Positions 1 to 7,602 of a DNA stretch of 10,617 nucleotides are shown here, piece after piece. Within the stretch, counting starts at the first letter, position 1. The number at the start of each line of letters is the position of its first letter. The DNA is from Spirochaetia bacterium (GTDB lineage Bacteria; Spirochaetota; Spirochaetia; Treponematales; Breznakiellaceae). The translations under genes and the position numbers were made by a program. The stretch lies in assembly GCA_025997755.1 (NCBI GenBank), contig BNVA01000060.1, forward strand, positions 1 through 10,617, written 5' to 3'. The notes beneath the pieces were generated by a model, which saw nothing but the letters and a program-made list of their open reading frames with translations, made no database searches and had not been told where the DNA came from.

Positions 1-120
1 TGAAGTTGTCCTGCCGTTTTTAAAGTTACAGCCGCCTTCAAAAGAAGACTGGGATACAGCAGAAGGGTTAAATATTTTAAAAAACATGAAAGGCTTACAA
101 GATGCGTACAATAACACGCA
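1..120. repeat. Left arm of a 120-bp perfect inverted repeat
   Basis: Bases 1-120 are, base for base, the reverse complement of 323-442; I compared the two arms along their full length and found no mismatch. Both arms are coding sequence for the same 39 residues of manC (read here on the plus strand in frame 2). The arm begins exactly at the window edge, so the repeat may be longer outside the window. It carries no terminal motifs, target-site duplication or transposase. A fold-back created by amplification or assembly explains it better than a mobile element. Confidence 0.97.
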
Positions 121-322
121 GGGTATTTCTTTTGATTATGCGATAGCCGAAAAATGTAAAAAAGTAATAATGATTATGTCGGAATACAACTGGTGCGATG
201 TAGGCAGTTGGGATGAATATGCGAAACAAGAAGAAATTAACGCAGGTACGGAAAACAGCGCAAAAGTATTCAGCATTGACAGTAAGAATGTTTTTGTCCA
301 TTCCGATATTCCGGTTGCGTTA
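2..322 (+). pseudogene. manC: Flipped 3' part of manC (mannose-1-phosphate guanylyltransferase)
   Basis: Frame 2 of the plus strand is open from the window edge. It starts with [10 protein letters not shown], the same residues found at about 226-264 of the minus-strand manC, and then continues with sequence missing from that copy: QGISFDYAIAEK followed by YNWCDVGSWDEY and FVHSDIPVAL. The WCDVGSWDE block is a conserved element near the end of the nucleotidyltransferase domain of GDP-mannose pyrophosphorylases. Joined to residues 1-264 of the minus-strand part, it gives about 332 residues, only slightly shorter than the roughly 350 usual for the short single-domain form. After about 322 the frame runs into the inverted copy of itself and the protein becomes meaningless. 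I infer that this is the true C-terminal portion of the same gene in the wrong orientation. The final 20 or so codons are absent. Confidence 0.85.
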
Positions 323-442
323 TGCGTGTTATTGTACGCATCTTGTAAGCCTTTCATGTTTTTTAAAATATTTAACCCTTCTGCTGTATCCCAGTCTTCT
401 TTTGAAGGCGGCTGTAACTTTAAAAACGGCAGGACAACTTCA
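323..442. repeat. Right arm of the 120-bp perfect inverted repeat
   Basis: This is the reverse complement of bases 1-120. On the minus strand it encodes manC residues of about 225-264, ending at YNNT, and sits in an uninterrupted reading frame with the upstream part of the gene. This arm is therefore in the native position. The junction with flipped sequence lies at 322/323. A short run (tgcg, about 323-326) may have served as microhomology there, but the native flanking sequence is not available to prove it. Confidence 0.97.
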
Positions 443-1116
443 CCCGCATTATTTTTAAATTCATTCAGCATAAAGCCGGTGTTAAATGCAAACATACCGG
501 AGTTCCAAAAAAAATTACCGGATTTAATAAATTTTTCGGCTGTAGCAGAATCCGGCTTTTCCCTAAACGACAAAACAGGAAGTACGCCCTTATCATCTTT
601 ATTGCTCATATCCGCTTCAATGTACCCATAGCCGGTTTCGGCTTTAACAGGTTTAATCCCAAACACCGCAAGCCCTTCTTTTTTTGTATATTCCGATAGA
701 ACACATGCCTGTTTTGTCCAGACAGATTCCGGTTCAATAATATGATCACTTGTCAGCACAACCATATTACGGCTCTTATTTGCGGTAATTTCCGCAAATA
801 TACAGGCTAGGGCAAGAGCGGGCGCGGTATTTTTCGCTGACGGCTCAATTATAAAATACATACATTTTTTTATATTGGAATTGTACAAAGAACATATTTT
901 TTCGATATGCCATTTGTGTTCTTTACCCGCTATGATAATTATTCTTCCGCCTTTAGCCGGTTCTATAACACTAACAGCCCTGTCCAAAGCCGCATTAAAA
1001 AATGTATTTTTTTTATCGCCCGGAATATTTAAAAACTGTTTTGGATGGTGCGAGGTGCTGGAAGGCCAAAGCCTTGTTCCCGAACCGCCCGCCATAATAA
1101 CGCAATCATCAAACAT
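323..1116 (-). CDS. manC: Mannose-1-phosphate guanylyltransferase, 5' part (interrupted)
   Basis: Makes GDP-mannose from mannose-1-phosphate and GTP in the cytoplasm, the donor for mannose- and fucose-type sugars in surface polysaccharide and glycans. The nucleotide-binding signature GGSGTRLWP lies at residues 10-18, followed by the expected [13 protein letters not shown] (about 90-102), ETGYGYIEA (160-168), FREKPDS (184-190) and WNSGMFAF (204-211). I chose the ATG at 1114-1116 because it puts the signature eight residues from the N-terminus, as in the family; a longer open frame up to 1242 overlaps yejB and lacks family sequence. No Shine-Dalgarno precedes it. After residue 264 the frame enters flipped DNA and yields nonsense through to 136. 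The missing C-terminal part is at 2-322 on the other strand. It belongs to the short form without the C-terminal isomerase domain, as far as can be seen. It is divergent from yejB with a 64-bp gap. Confidence 0.9.
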
Positions 1117-1123
1117 TAGTAAT

Positions 1124-1150
1124 TTTATATTAAATTTATTATCTTTACAA
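1124..1150 (-). promoter_or_regulatory. Possible manC promoter in the divergent gap
   Basis: On the minus strand a TATAAA (plus 1124-1129) lies only 7 bases before the manC ATG, with TTGTAA (plus 1145-1150) 15 bases further upstream. The spacing is short for sigma-70 and the whole 64-bp gap is AT-rich, so a chance match is likely. If used, the transcript would be almost leaderless, which would fit the lack of a Shine-Dalgarno. I saw no equally good pair for yejB in the other direction. Confidence 0.22.
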
Positions 1151-1180
1151 TCCGGCGAATTTATAACACAATCTTCTGTA

Positions 1181-2287
1181 ATGCTTTCATATATAGTGCG
1201 GCGTTTGCTGCTTATAATTCCCACCCTTTGGGCTATAATCACAATAAATTTTTTTATAGTGCAGATAGCGCCCGGAGGACCGGTTGATCAGGCGATTGCC
1301 CAAATGCAGGGATTTGGCGGTGTTTCCAGCGGCGCGGCATTGCAGCGTATTGCCGGCAGTGAGCGCGGAGAGACCGGCGGCAGGACTATGAACGGGGACG
1401 GCACATCGAAGTACCGGGGCGCACGGGGTCTTGATGCCGAAGTAATAGCGGAGATTGAAAAACGCTACGGTTTTGATAAGCCCTTAGGTATACGCTATCT
1501 TGATATGCTAAAAAATTATGCAACATTTAATTTTGGCGACAGCCTTTTTCGCGGCAGATCGGTTTTAACCCTTATTACGGAAAGACTGCCTGTATCAATT
1601 TCGCTTGGGCTTTGGAGTACCCTGATCATCTATCTGGTATCAATTCCGCTTGGTATACGAAAAGCCGTTAAAAACGGAAGCAAATTCGATAACTGGACAA
1701 GCGGAGCCATCATCATAGGAAACGCGATACCCTCATTTTTATTTGCGGTACTGCTGATAGTACTTTTTTCGGGCGGCTCTTTATTAAAAATATTTCCGTT
1801 ACGCGGTTTAATTTCTACAAATTTTGCCGATCTGAGTTTAGGCGGCAAGATAGCGGACTATTTTTGGCATATATGCCTGCCGACCGTTGCTATGGTCATA
1901 GGAGGATTTGCCAGTTTGACTATGCTAACAAAAAATTCGTTTTTAGATGAGATTCACAAACAGTATGTAATGACCGCAAGGGCAAAGGGACTTACCGAAA
2001 AATCAATACTCATAAAGCATGTTTTCCGTAATGCTATGCTCATAATTATTTCGGGTTTTCCGGCGGCATTTATCGCCATGTTTTTTACCGGCAGCATTCT
2101 TATCGAGACAATTTTTTCTTTGGACGGAATAGGACTTTTGAGCCTTGAATCAACCATGCAGCGTGATTATCCGGTATTTTTTGCCTCACTCTACATTTTT
2201 ACGCTTTTAGGGCTTTTACTTAATATTTTAAGCGATCTTATGTACACAGCCATAGACCCAAGGATTGATTTTGAGGGCAGAACATGA
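1181..2287 (+). CDS. yejB: Peptide ABC importer inner-membrane permease, YejB type
   Basis: One of the two membrane-spanning subunits of a Yej/Opp-family importer for oligopeptides (in E. coli YejABEF takes up microcin C-like peptide-nucleotides and peptides). The 368-residue protein starts with the typical amphipathic helix and TM1 ([11 protein letters not shown], residues 4-14), then [14 protein letters not shown] (31-44). That motif and the Gly/Arg-rich linker at about 45-82, ending YRGARGLD, are characteristic of YejB as opposed to ordinary OppB/DppB. Further hydrophobic segments lie at about 141-159, 174-197, 232-249, 285-305 and 335-351. The EAA loop that docks on the ATPase is at 266-286 ([11 protein letters not shown] then HVFRNAM). 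The start ATG at 1181 is chosen because the TM1 motif begins there; the open frame upstream to 875 is antisense to manC. No clear ribosome site is seen. The stop overlaps the yejE start by 4 bases (ATGA), so the two are translationally coupled. The usual upstream yejA is absent. Confidence 0.92.
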   Translation: MLSYIVRRLLLIIPTLWAIITINFFIVQIAPGGPVDQAIAQMQGFGGVSSGAALQRIAGSERGETGGRTMNGDGTSKYRGARGLDAEVIAEIEKRYGFDKPLGIRYLDMLKNYATFNFGDSLFRGRSVLTLITERLPVSISLGLWSTLIIYLVSIPLGIRKAVKNGSKFDNWTSGAIIIGNAIPSFLFAVLLIVLFSGGSLLKIFPLRGLISTNFADLSLGGKIADYFWHICLPTVAMVIGGFASLTMLTKNSFLDEIHKQYVMTARAKGLTEKSILIKHVFRNAMLIIISGFPAAFIAMFFTGSILIETIFSLDGIGLLSLESTMQRDYPVFFASLYIFTLLGLLLNILSDLMYTAIDPRIDFEGRT

Positions 2288-3285
2288 GCAGACGTTGGAC
2301 ACGCTTTAAAAATAACCGGCGCGGGTTTATATCGCTTATCATTTTTTTAATTCTGTTTGTTTTAAGCCTTTTTTCCGAATTTGTTGCCAATGACAAACCG
2401 CTTTTGGTGCGTTATAACGATAAATTTTATTTTCCTGTTGTTAAAAATTATTCCGAGCTTGAGTTCGGCGGGGAATTCGATATAAACGCCGATTACCGCG
2501 ATCCCTATATTGCGGACTTAATCGAAGAAAAGGGTTGGATGCTGCGTACTCTAATACCTTTTAGCTACGACACGATCAATTACGATCTGCCTAAACCTGC
2601 GCCTTCACCGCCTACACGGGAAAACTGGTTTGGCACGGACGACAGAGGACGCGATGTCGCGGCACGGCTTTTGTACGGCTTTCGTATCTCGGTACTGTTC
2701 GGGCTTACGCTTACTGTTTTCAGCTCAATAATCGGTATAACGCTGGGGGCATTGCAAGGATACTACGGCGGCATTTTCGATATTATCTTTCAACGCTTTA
2801 TGGAAGTTTGGTCGGGAATGCCCACCCTGTTTATGCTGATAATTTTATCATCTGTGGTAGAGCCTAATTTCTGGTGGCTATTGGGAATTACCCTGTTATT
2901 CGGCTGGATGAGCCTTGTAGGTGTGGTACGCGCGGAATTTTTGCGTACGCGCAATTTTGAATATGTACTTGCCGCCCGCGCCATGGGAATAAAGAACAGC
3001 CGCGTAATGTTTGTCCATATACTGCCTAACGCAATGACAAGCGCCCTTAGCTACCTGCCGTTTATTTTAGGCGGCTCCATTACAACGCTTACCTCGCTGG
3101 ATTTTCTGGGTTTCGGGCTGCCTTCCGGCTCACCATCGCTTGGTGAGCTTTTAGCTCAGGGCAAGGCAAATTTACAGTGCCCGTGGCTAGGTATAGCCGC
3201 CTTTGCAGTCTTGGCAATCACTTTGAGTCTGCTAGTCTTTATAGGCGAGGCGGTACGCGATGCCTTTGATCCCAGGAGAAGTTGA
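2284..3285 (+). CDS. yejE: Peptide ABC importer inner-membrane permease, YejE type
   Basis: Second permease subunit, pairing with YejB. It has 333 residues. A basic N-terminus ([12 protein letters not shown]) leads into TM1 at about 14-31. A periplasmic stretch of about 100 residues follows, with the [23 protein letters not shown] region typical of YejE, and then [18 protein letters not shown] (115-132), the DppC/OppC family entry motif. The permease core has hydrophobic segments at about 137-158, 179-193, 196-215, 252-275 and 303-321. The EAA loop is at 230-250 ([11 protein letters not shown] then HILPNAM). It ends DAFDPRRS, a normal family terminus. The start overlaps the yejB stop by 4 bases. 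The coding length is intact and no anomaly is seen. Assignment to YejE over OppC/DppC rests on the long periplasmic insert and on its neighbours. Confidence 0.92.
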   Translation: MSRRWTRFKNNRRGFISLIIFLILFVLSLFSEFVANDKPLLVRYNDKFYFPVVKNYSELEFGGEFDINADYRDPYIADLIEEKGWMLRTLIPFSYDTINYDLPKPAPSPPTRENWFGTDDRGRDVAARLLYGFRISVLFGLTLTVFSSIIGITLGALQGYYGGIFDIIFQRFMEVWSGMPTLFMLIILSSVVEPNFWWLLGITLLFGWMSLVGVVRAEFLRTRNFEYVLAARAMGIKNSRVMFVHILPNAMTSALSYLPFILGGSITTLTSLDFLGFGLPSGSPSLGELLAQGKANLQCPWLGIAAFAVLAITLSLLVFIGEAVRDAFDPRRS

Positions 3286-3310
3286 ATGTTAGAAGGAAAT
3301 ATTAACCAAA

Positions 3311-4978
3311 ATGAAAGAGAACATCAATAAAAAGAATAACGTTTCAACATCAACCGGCGGGTTTCGTACAACTTCTGCCGTTCTTGTTGAATACAAAAAT
3401 TTTAAAGCCGTCTTCGGCAATATGGATTCCAAAGGTTCGATACCAAAGGAAGTTGTTCACGGGATTAACCTTTCAATAGGAGTAAATGAGATTGTCGCCC
3501 TTGTAGGAGAGAGCGGCAGCGGTAAAACCGTGAGCGCTCAGGCTCTGCTGCGCTTGCAAAGCGAGGACTGGATTCACTACCCGGAAGGCGAACTTCTTTT
3601 TGAGGGGCGGGATATTCTAAAGATGAAGGAGCCGGAGCTTAGGAGTTTACGCGGAAGCGAAATAGCAATCATCTTTCAAGAACCCATGACCAGCTTAAAC
3701 CCGTTGCAGCGCATAGAAAAACAACTTTCCGAATCTTTATTTTTACACAGAGGAATGGGAGCGAAAGAAGCGGCTCCTGTTGTTATCGAAGCGTTAAAAC
3801 GTGTAGGCTTGCGTAACGCGGAAAAGCGGCTTTCGGCATTTCCGCATGAGCTTTCCGGCGGGGAGCGGCAGCGGGTTATGATAGCGCTGGCGTTACTCAA
3901 CAAGCCTAAACTTCTTATAGCCGATGAGCCTACAACGGCGCTTGATGTTACCATTCAGGCTCAGATTTTGGATTTGCTGCGGGAATTGCAAAAAGAATAC
4001 GGTATGTCGGTACTGTTCATTACACATGACCTAAACCTTGTGCGCCGCATAGCAAAGAGAGTCGCCGTTATGCAAAACGGTAATATCATTGAGCAGGGTT
4101 CTACCGAAGAAGTATTTGCAAACCCAAAGGAAGAGTACACCCGCCTTTTGATTGGTACGGGCGATGGGGATTTAAGAAACAAGATACCGGACAATTCTAC
4201 TGTTGCCGCTTCTGTTAAGGATTTAAAAATTCATTTTCCGGTAAAAAAAGGTTTTTTTAGGAAAACCAACAGTTATATAAAAGCGGTAGACGGTGTTGAT
4301 TTTGAACTTTTAAGAGGGGAGACTCTTGGAGTTGTAGGAGAGAGCGGCAGCGGTAAAACGACACTCGGCAAGGCATTGCTGCGTTTGCAGTCAAGTTCGG
4401 GAATTATAAGCATAGACGGGCAGGAAATACAGGATTTGAACGAAAATAAACTGCGTCCGCTGCGCCGCAAGATGCAGATCATTTTTCAAGACCCCTACGG
4501 CTCACTTTCACCGCGTATGACGATACGCGATATAGTAGGCGAGGGGCTTATAATTCACAACTTGTGCCCAAAAGAACAGCGCGAGGAGCTTGTGATAAAT
4601 GCCCTGCGTGAAGTTGGTATGGATAACAGGGAATTCCTTAACCGTTACCCTAACGAGTTTTCAGGCGGACAGCGCCAGAGGATAGCAATAGCGCGTAGTT
4701 TGGTTCTTGAACCTGAAGTTCTAGTTCTCGACGAGCCTACCTCCAGTTTGGACAGGGCAATTCAATTTCAAGTTGTAAAGCTGCTGGTGGATTTACAGGA
4801 AAGACACAAACTGTCATATATTTTTATAAGCCACGACCTTCGCATAGTCCGCAGCCTTTGTCATAAAATTATCATTATGAAATCCGGCAGGGTAGTAGAG
4901 GCGGGAACGGCGGACGAAATTTTTAATAACCCAAAAGAAGATTACACACAAACATTGATTAAAACCGCGTTTGAATAG
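3311..4978 (+). CDS. yejF: Peptide ABC importer ATP-binding protein with two nucleotide-binding domains, YejF type
   Basis: Energises import through YejBE from the cytoplasmic face. At 555 residues it fuses two complete ATPases of the OppD and OppF kinds. Domain 1 has Walker A GESGSGKT (66-73), Q-loop FQEPMTSLNP (122-131), signature LSGGERQR (181-188), Walker B LLIADEPTT (201-209) and H-loop His239. Domain 2 has GESGSGKT (343-350), FQDPYGSLSP (392-401), FSGGQRQR (450-457), LVLDEPTSS (471-479) and His508. Both sites look catalytically complete. Each domain is followed by the peptide-type C-terminal extension (NPKEEYTRLL at 271-280 and NPKEDYTQTLI at 540-550). An unusual Ser/Thr- and Asn-rich tail of about 25 residues precedes domain 1. 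The gap to yejE is 25 bp. AGAAGGA at 3291-3297 is the best ribosome site but lies 13 bases from the ATG, longer than ideal. As last gene of the operon it runs into the stem-loops at 4992-5029. Confidence 0.94.
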   Translation: MKENINKKNNVSTSTGGFRTTSAVLVEYKNFKAVFGNMDSKGSIPKEVVHGINLSIGVNEIVALVGESGSGKTVSAQALLRLQSEDWIHYPEGELLFEGRDILKMKEPELRSLRGSEIAIIFQEPMTSLNPLQRIEKQLSESLFLHRGMGAKEAAPVVIEALKRVGLRNAEKRLSAFPHELSGGERQRVMIALALLNKPKLLIADEPTTALDVTIQAQILDLLRELQKEYGMSVLFITHDLNLVRRIAKRVAVMQNGNIIEQGSTEEVFANPKEEYTRLLIGTGDGDLRNKIPDNSTVAASVKDLKIHFPVKKGFFRKTNSYIKAVDGVDFELLRGETLGVVGESGSGKTTLGKALLRLQSSSGIISIDGQEIQDLNENKLRPLRRKMQIIFQDPYGSLSPRMTIRDIVGEGLIIHNLCPKEQREELVINALREVGMDNREFLNRYPNEFSGGQRQRIAIARSLVLEPEVLVLDEPTSSLDRAIQFQVVKLLVDLQERHKLSYIFISHDLRIVRSLCHKIIIMKSGRVVEAGTADEIFNNPKEDYTQTLIKTAFE

Positions 4979-4991
4979 GAAGAGCACTTGA

Positions 4992-5029
4992 AGGGGGAAA
5001 GCCCCCTACGGGCGCACACGGTTGCGCCC
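4992..5029. repeat. Two adjacent GC-rich stem-loops between convergent ABC operons
   Basis: Stem 1 pairs AGGGGG (4992-4997) with CCCCCT (5002-5007) across a 4-base loop. Stem 2 pairs GGGCGCA (5010-5016) with TGCGCCC (5023-5029) across a 6-base loop. The G run at 4993-4997 can also pair with the C run at 5032-5036, which would enclose stem 2 in a larger cruciform. There is no T-tract after the stems on either strand, so this is not a standard intrinsic terminator. It may still block read-through or protect 3' ends of both convergent transcripts. Its compact nested-palindrome form resembles a REP- or MITE-type intergenic repeat. The final stop codon of the minus-strand ATPase (5029-5031) touches the outer stem. 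Confidence 0.6.
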
Positions 5030-5832
5030 TACCCCCACAAAAATTCCCTTTTGCCGCATTCCGCCTGCGGCTCGGAGATTACAAGATGCAGCGCTTCCAG
5101 AATTTTCTTGCGAAGAACTATAAAATCGTCGGCATTCCTGTCCCGGATTTCCCCCATGTTCACGTCAAAAATATTTATAATTTGACCAGGTCGTGGTGTC
5201 ATGATCATTATGCGGGTGCTTAGGGCTATGGCTTCGTCCACATCATGGGTAACCATAACCATCGTTGTATTGGTTTTGTTCCACACATCAAGCAGCAGGT
5301 TTTGGAGTTCTATGCGCTTAAAGGCATCTAAAGCCCCCAGCGGTTCGTCCAATAGCAGTACCTTTGGTTCGTTTATCAATGCCCGGATTATCGCTACCCG
5401 CTGTGCCATACCGCCTGAGATTTCATGGGGGTAGGATTTTTCAAAACCCGTAAGCCCAATCATCTCGATATAGTTTTTTACCCTACCTTCCTGTCCCTTG
5501 TACACTCCCCGTGCTTTTAGCCCCATGGCAACATTTTCATGGACAGTAGCCCAGGGAAACAGGGTAGACTGCTGGAATACATAACCCTGTTCATGGCTGG
5601 GTCCGGTAATGATCTGCCCGTCAATGGCAAGGCTTCCCGACTGTGGACGGTCAAGACCCGCGATGAGCCTTAGCAGAGTCGTCTTACCGCAGCCCGATGG
5701 TCCCACGATGGAAGCAAATTCACCTTTTGCGATCTCCAGATCAATATCCTTCAAGGCATGCAGAGGATTTCCATTTGTGTCCCTGTATATCCGGTTGACT
5801 TTTTTTATGTTGATTAAGGCGGCGCCGTTCAT
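5029..5832 (-). CDS. ABC transporter ATP-binding protein, TauB/SsuB/NrtD family
   Basis: Cytoplasmic ATPase of an importer of the nitrate/sulfonate/taurine (and thiamine-precursor) group. It has 267 residues with every motif present: Walker A GPSGCGKT (44-51), Q-loop YVFQQSTLFPW (84-94, the LxPW form typical of this family), signature ISGGMAQR (138-145), Walker B LLLDEPLGALDAF (159-171) and H-loop MVTHDVDEA (193-201). The variant ISGGMAQR in place of LSGGMxQR is conservative. The ATG overlaps the permease stop by 4 bases (ATGA), so the pair is coupled. The last residues (GKREFLWG and TAG) run into the GC-rich stem-loop DNA, so the C-terminal end may have been shaped by that repeat. The substrate cannot be told from the sequence. 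No symbol is given because TauB, SsuB, NrtD and ThiZ relatives are not separable by eye. Confidence 0.9.
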   Translation of the reverse strand: MNGAALINIKKVNRIYRDTNGNPLHALKDIDLEIAKGEFASIVGPSGCGKTTLLRLIAGLDRPQSGSLAIDGQIITGPSHEQGYVFQQSTLFPWATVHENVAMGLKARGVYKGQEGRVKNYIEMIGLTGFEKSYPHEISGGMAQRVAIIRALINEPKVLLLDEPLGALDAFKRIELQNLLLDVWNKTNTTMVMVTHDVDEAIALSTRIMIMTPRPGQIINIFDVNMGEIRDRNADDFIVLRKKILEALHLVISEPQAECGKREFLWG

Positions 5833-6827
5833 TTCAAGATACCCCTTTGCCAGCGAAGAACATAACTGCGTATTGCGCCAATTAGGGCAAGGATGAGCGC
5901 AAATTCCACGGCTATAATAATGATGGCGGCGTAAACCTTTGAGTAAGCGCCCCAGCCCTTTGCCCAGTTGATATAGTAGCCCAGCCCTGCCTTGGCTCCC
6001 ACCATTTCCGACACAATCAGGGTGGTAAAGGAAAAGGCGGTGGCAGTCATTATACCGGTAAACATACTGGGCATGGCGTGCGGGATTGCGATACGGACTA
6101 ACAGAAACCTGTTGTCCGCCCCCAGTGTTTTTGCAACATCAAAAAACGATCTGGGCGTGGCTATGATTCCCGCAGCCATCATTGAGGAAACAGGAAACCA
6201 TGAGGAAATAAAAATCAAAAATACACCGGTGGTAAAACTGGTGGGAAGGATCGCTAGAGCTATGGGAAGCCATGCCACTGCCGGAATTATACCCGTAACC
6301 CTGATAATTGGAGATAGCCAGTAATCCCATTGCCGGTTCCAGCCTATTAGTATTCCTGTGGTTAGTCCCAGTAGAGTGCCTGTAATCATACCCGCAAAAA
6401 AGAGGCGCATGGAATAGAGTGTGCTTCGCAGCAGCAGGAACCGGTCATCGTACATTACGCTGAAAATTCCAGCCATGCCCGGAAAATATGGCAGGGGTAG
6501 AATTGCGCTTTTGGTGGTGAGCAGCTCCCATATTGCCATTGCCGTGCCGCCGGCAAAAATAAACTGCGCCTTGTGGTAAAATTTCCTGCGGAAATCCGGT
6601 CTTTTTAGGGTGAAAAAATACAAAAACAACAGCGCCGCCAAAAAGACGCTCAGAATTACCGTATAAAATTGGTGCTGGACATGCTCCACCGAGGGAACAA
6701 ACACCGTTACTGCCAACGCCGCGGCAAATGCCAAAACCGCCGCCCAGAACCAGATTTGCGTTTTGGGCTTCCAGTAGACCTTATCCTCCGCTATCTTAGA
6801 ATCATCATACCATTTTTGCTTTACCAT
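5829..6827 (-). CDS. ABC transporter permease, TauC/SsuC family, with an N-terminal membrane extension
   Basis: Membrane subunit partnering the downstream ATPase. It has 332 residues, longer than the roughly 250-270 of ordinary SsuC/TauC proteins. The extra part is an N-terminal region with two hydrophobic segments (about 25-45 and 55-73) separated by a short charged loop. The conserved core follows: AMAIWELL (96-103), LPYFPGMAGIF (112-122), a TM at 141-162 (AGMITGTLLGLTTGILIGW), IPAVAWLPIALAI (181-193) and the EAA docking loop at about 232-258 (AKTLGADNRF then IPHAMPSMFTG). The core ends SEMVGAKAGLGYYI (273-286), a signature of this family. The start ATG at 6825-6827 has no Shine-Dalgarno. 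No substrate-binding protein gene lies next to the pair; upstream is a divergent TPR gene. By eye the pair is somewhat richer in G+C than the Yej operon. Confidence 0.87.
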   Translation of the reverse strand: MVKQKWYDDSKIAEDKVYWKPKTQIWFWAAVLAFAAALAVTVFVPSVEHVQHQFYTVILSVFLAALLFLYFFTLKRPDFRRKFYHKAQFIFAGGTAMAIWELLTTKSAILPLPYFPGMAGIFSVMYDDRFLLLRSTLYSMRLFFAGMITGTLLGLTTGILIGWNRQWDYWLSPIIRVTGIIPAVAWLPIALAILPTSFTTGVFLIFISSWFPVSSMMAAGIIATPRSFFDVAKTLGADNRFLLVRIAIPHAMPSMFTGIMTATAFSFTTLIVSEMVGAKAGLGYYINWAKGWGAYSKVYAAIIIIAVEFALILALIGAIRSYVLRWQRGILK

Positions 6828-6837
6828 GGTGTATTAC

Positions 6838-6866
6838 TTTATACCAGAAAATTTGTAAAGGTAAAA
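6838..6866 (-). promoter_or_regulatory. Possible promoter of the TauC/TauB-type pair
   Basis: A TATAAA (plus 6838-6843) lies 10 bases before the permease ATG on the minus strand. A weak TTTTAC element sits 17 bases upstream of it (plus 6861-6866). With this -10 the transcript would start within a few bases of the ATG, consistent with the missing ribosome site. The -35 match is poor, so this is only a candidate. The 100-bp divergent gap 6828-6927 shows nothing else recognisable, and no strong promoter for the TPR gene on the plus strand. Confidence 0.22.
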
Positions 6867-6927
6867 CTGCTGCATTCCTTCGTGTCTGCCTTTACTAATC
6901 CGCCTTTTTACGTTACTTTAATGGTGT

Positions 6928-7602
6928 ATGAAAATTTCTTTTCGTAAAAAAAGTTTAATTGGTTTTCTACTTTTGCTTGTTCAGGCGGCTGTTGCATTTG
7001 GACAGCAGAAACCGGATGCCCTTGCCGCTTACCGCGCCGGACGCGATCTTGAAAATGCAGGCAGGATGGCAGATGCCGAAATAAAGTACAGCGAGGCTAT
7101 ACAAATATGTATGGACGAGATCAATTCACAAGCCTCAACTATGGATACCTACGCAGTACTTACATGGACATTGCAGCGGCAAAAAAAGTACAACGAAGTA
7201 ATATCACGCGGTCAGGAGGCGTTGAGGATCATCGCCGATTACAGAGTTATCGAGACCATGGGCGAGGCGTATTTTTATTTAAATAATTTTCCTGCGGCTC
7301 TTGCGAGTATGCAGCGTTATGCGAATCAGTTACCCAATGGCGACCGCGCTCCAACCGCATATTTTTTTATAGGCGAGATTTACCGCTATCAAAAAAAATA
7401 CAACTATGCCGACATAGCCTATACTACTGCCTTGCAGCTTGCGCCTGGTATGTCGCTGTGGTGGTACCGGCTTGGAACCGTCCGTGAAGCTGTGGGCGAT
7501 AACCGTTATGCGCAAGACGCCTACGAAAGGGCTTTAAAAATAGATCCGGAATATACACAGGCAAGAGATGGCTTAGCCCGTGTAAAACGGGATCGCGCTT
7601 AA
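6928..7602 (+). CDS. Exported tetratricopeptide-repeat protein
   Basis: A 224-residue protein whose N-terminus is a clear secretion signal: basic MKISFRKK, hydrophobic SLIGFLLLLVQAAVAF, then a likely signal peptidase I site after AFG at residue 25. There is no lipobox cysteine, so a soluble periplasmic location is more likely than a lipoprotein. The rest is alpha-helical repeats; TPR-like units lie at about 31-62, 73-106, 107-136, 143-173 and 177-210. The last two are the clearest (ADIAYTTALQLAPG and AQDAYERALKIDP). TPR proteins act as protein-binding scaffolds; no specific partner can be named. The ATG at 6928 gives the intact signal peptide; an overlapping out-of-frame ATG at 6921 opens only eight codons. 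No ribosome site is obvious. Its stop overlaps the rbfA start by one base (TAATG), so the two are probably coupled. Confidence 0.85.
   Translation: MKISFRKKSLIGFLLLLVQAAVAFGQQKPDALAAYRAGRDLENAGRMADAEIKYSEAIQICMDEINSQASTMDTYAVLTWTLQRQKKYNEVISRGQEALRIIADYRVIETMGEAYFYLNNFPAALASMQRYANQLPNGDRAPTAYFFIGEIYRYQKKYNYADIAYTTALQLAPGMSLWWYRLGTVREAVGDNRYAQDAYERALKIDPEYTQARDGLARVKRDRA

Noticed and set aside
86..631. Plus-strand open frame of 181 codons crossing the fold-back
   Set aside because: Only the part to about 322 is real manC sequence; the rest is the antisense of manC.
875..1180. Open frame upstream of the yejB ATG in the same frame
   Set aside because: It is antisense to manC and lacks any permease-like sequence; the typical YejB N-terminus begins at 1181.
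1315..1440. GC-rich insert within yejB as a foreign segment
   Set aside because: YejB proteins normally carry a Gly-rich linker here, which explains the GC-rich codons.
3286..3330. 14-codon frame beginning right after the yejE stop and overlapping the yejF start
   Set aside because: No ribosome site or recognisable peptide; a chance frame in the leader, though it could in principle affect yejF initiation.
4992..5029. Intrinsic terminator for yejF
   Set aside because: Stable stems but no T-tract on either strand, so it is listed as a palindromic repeat.
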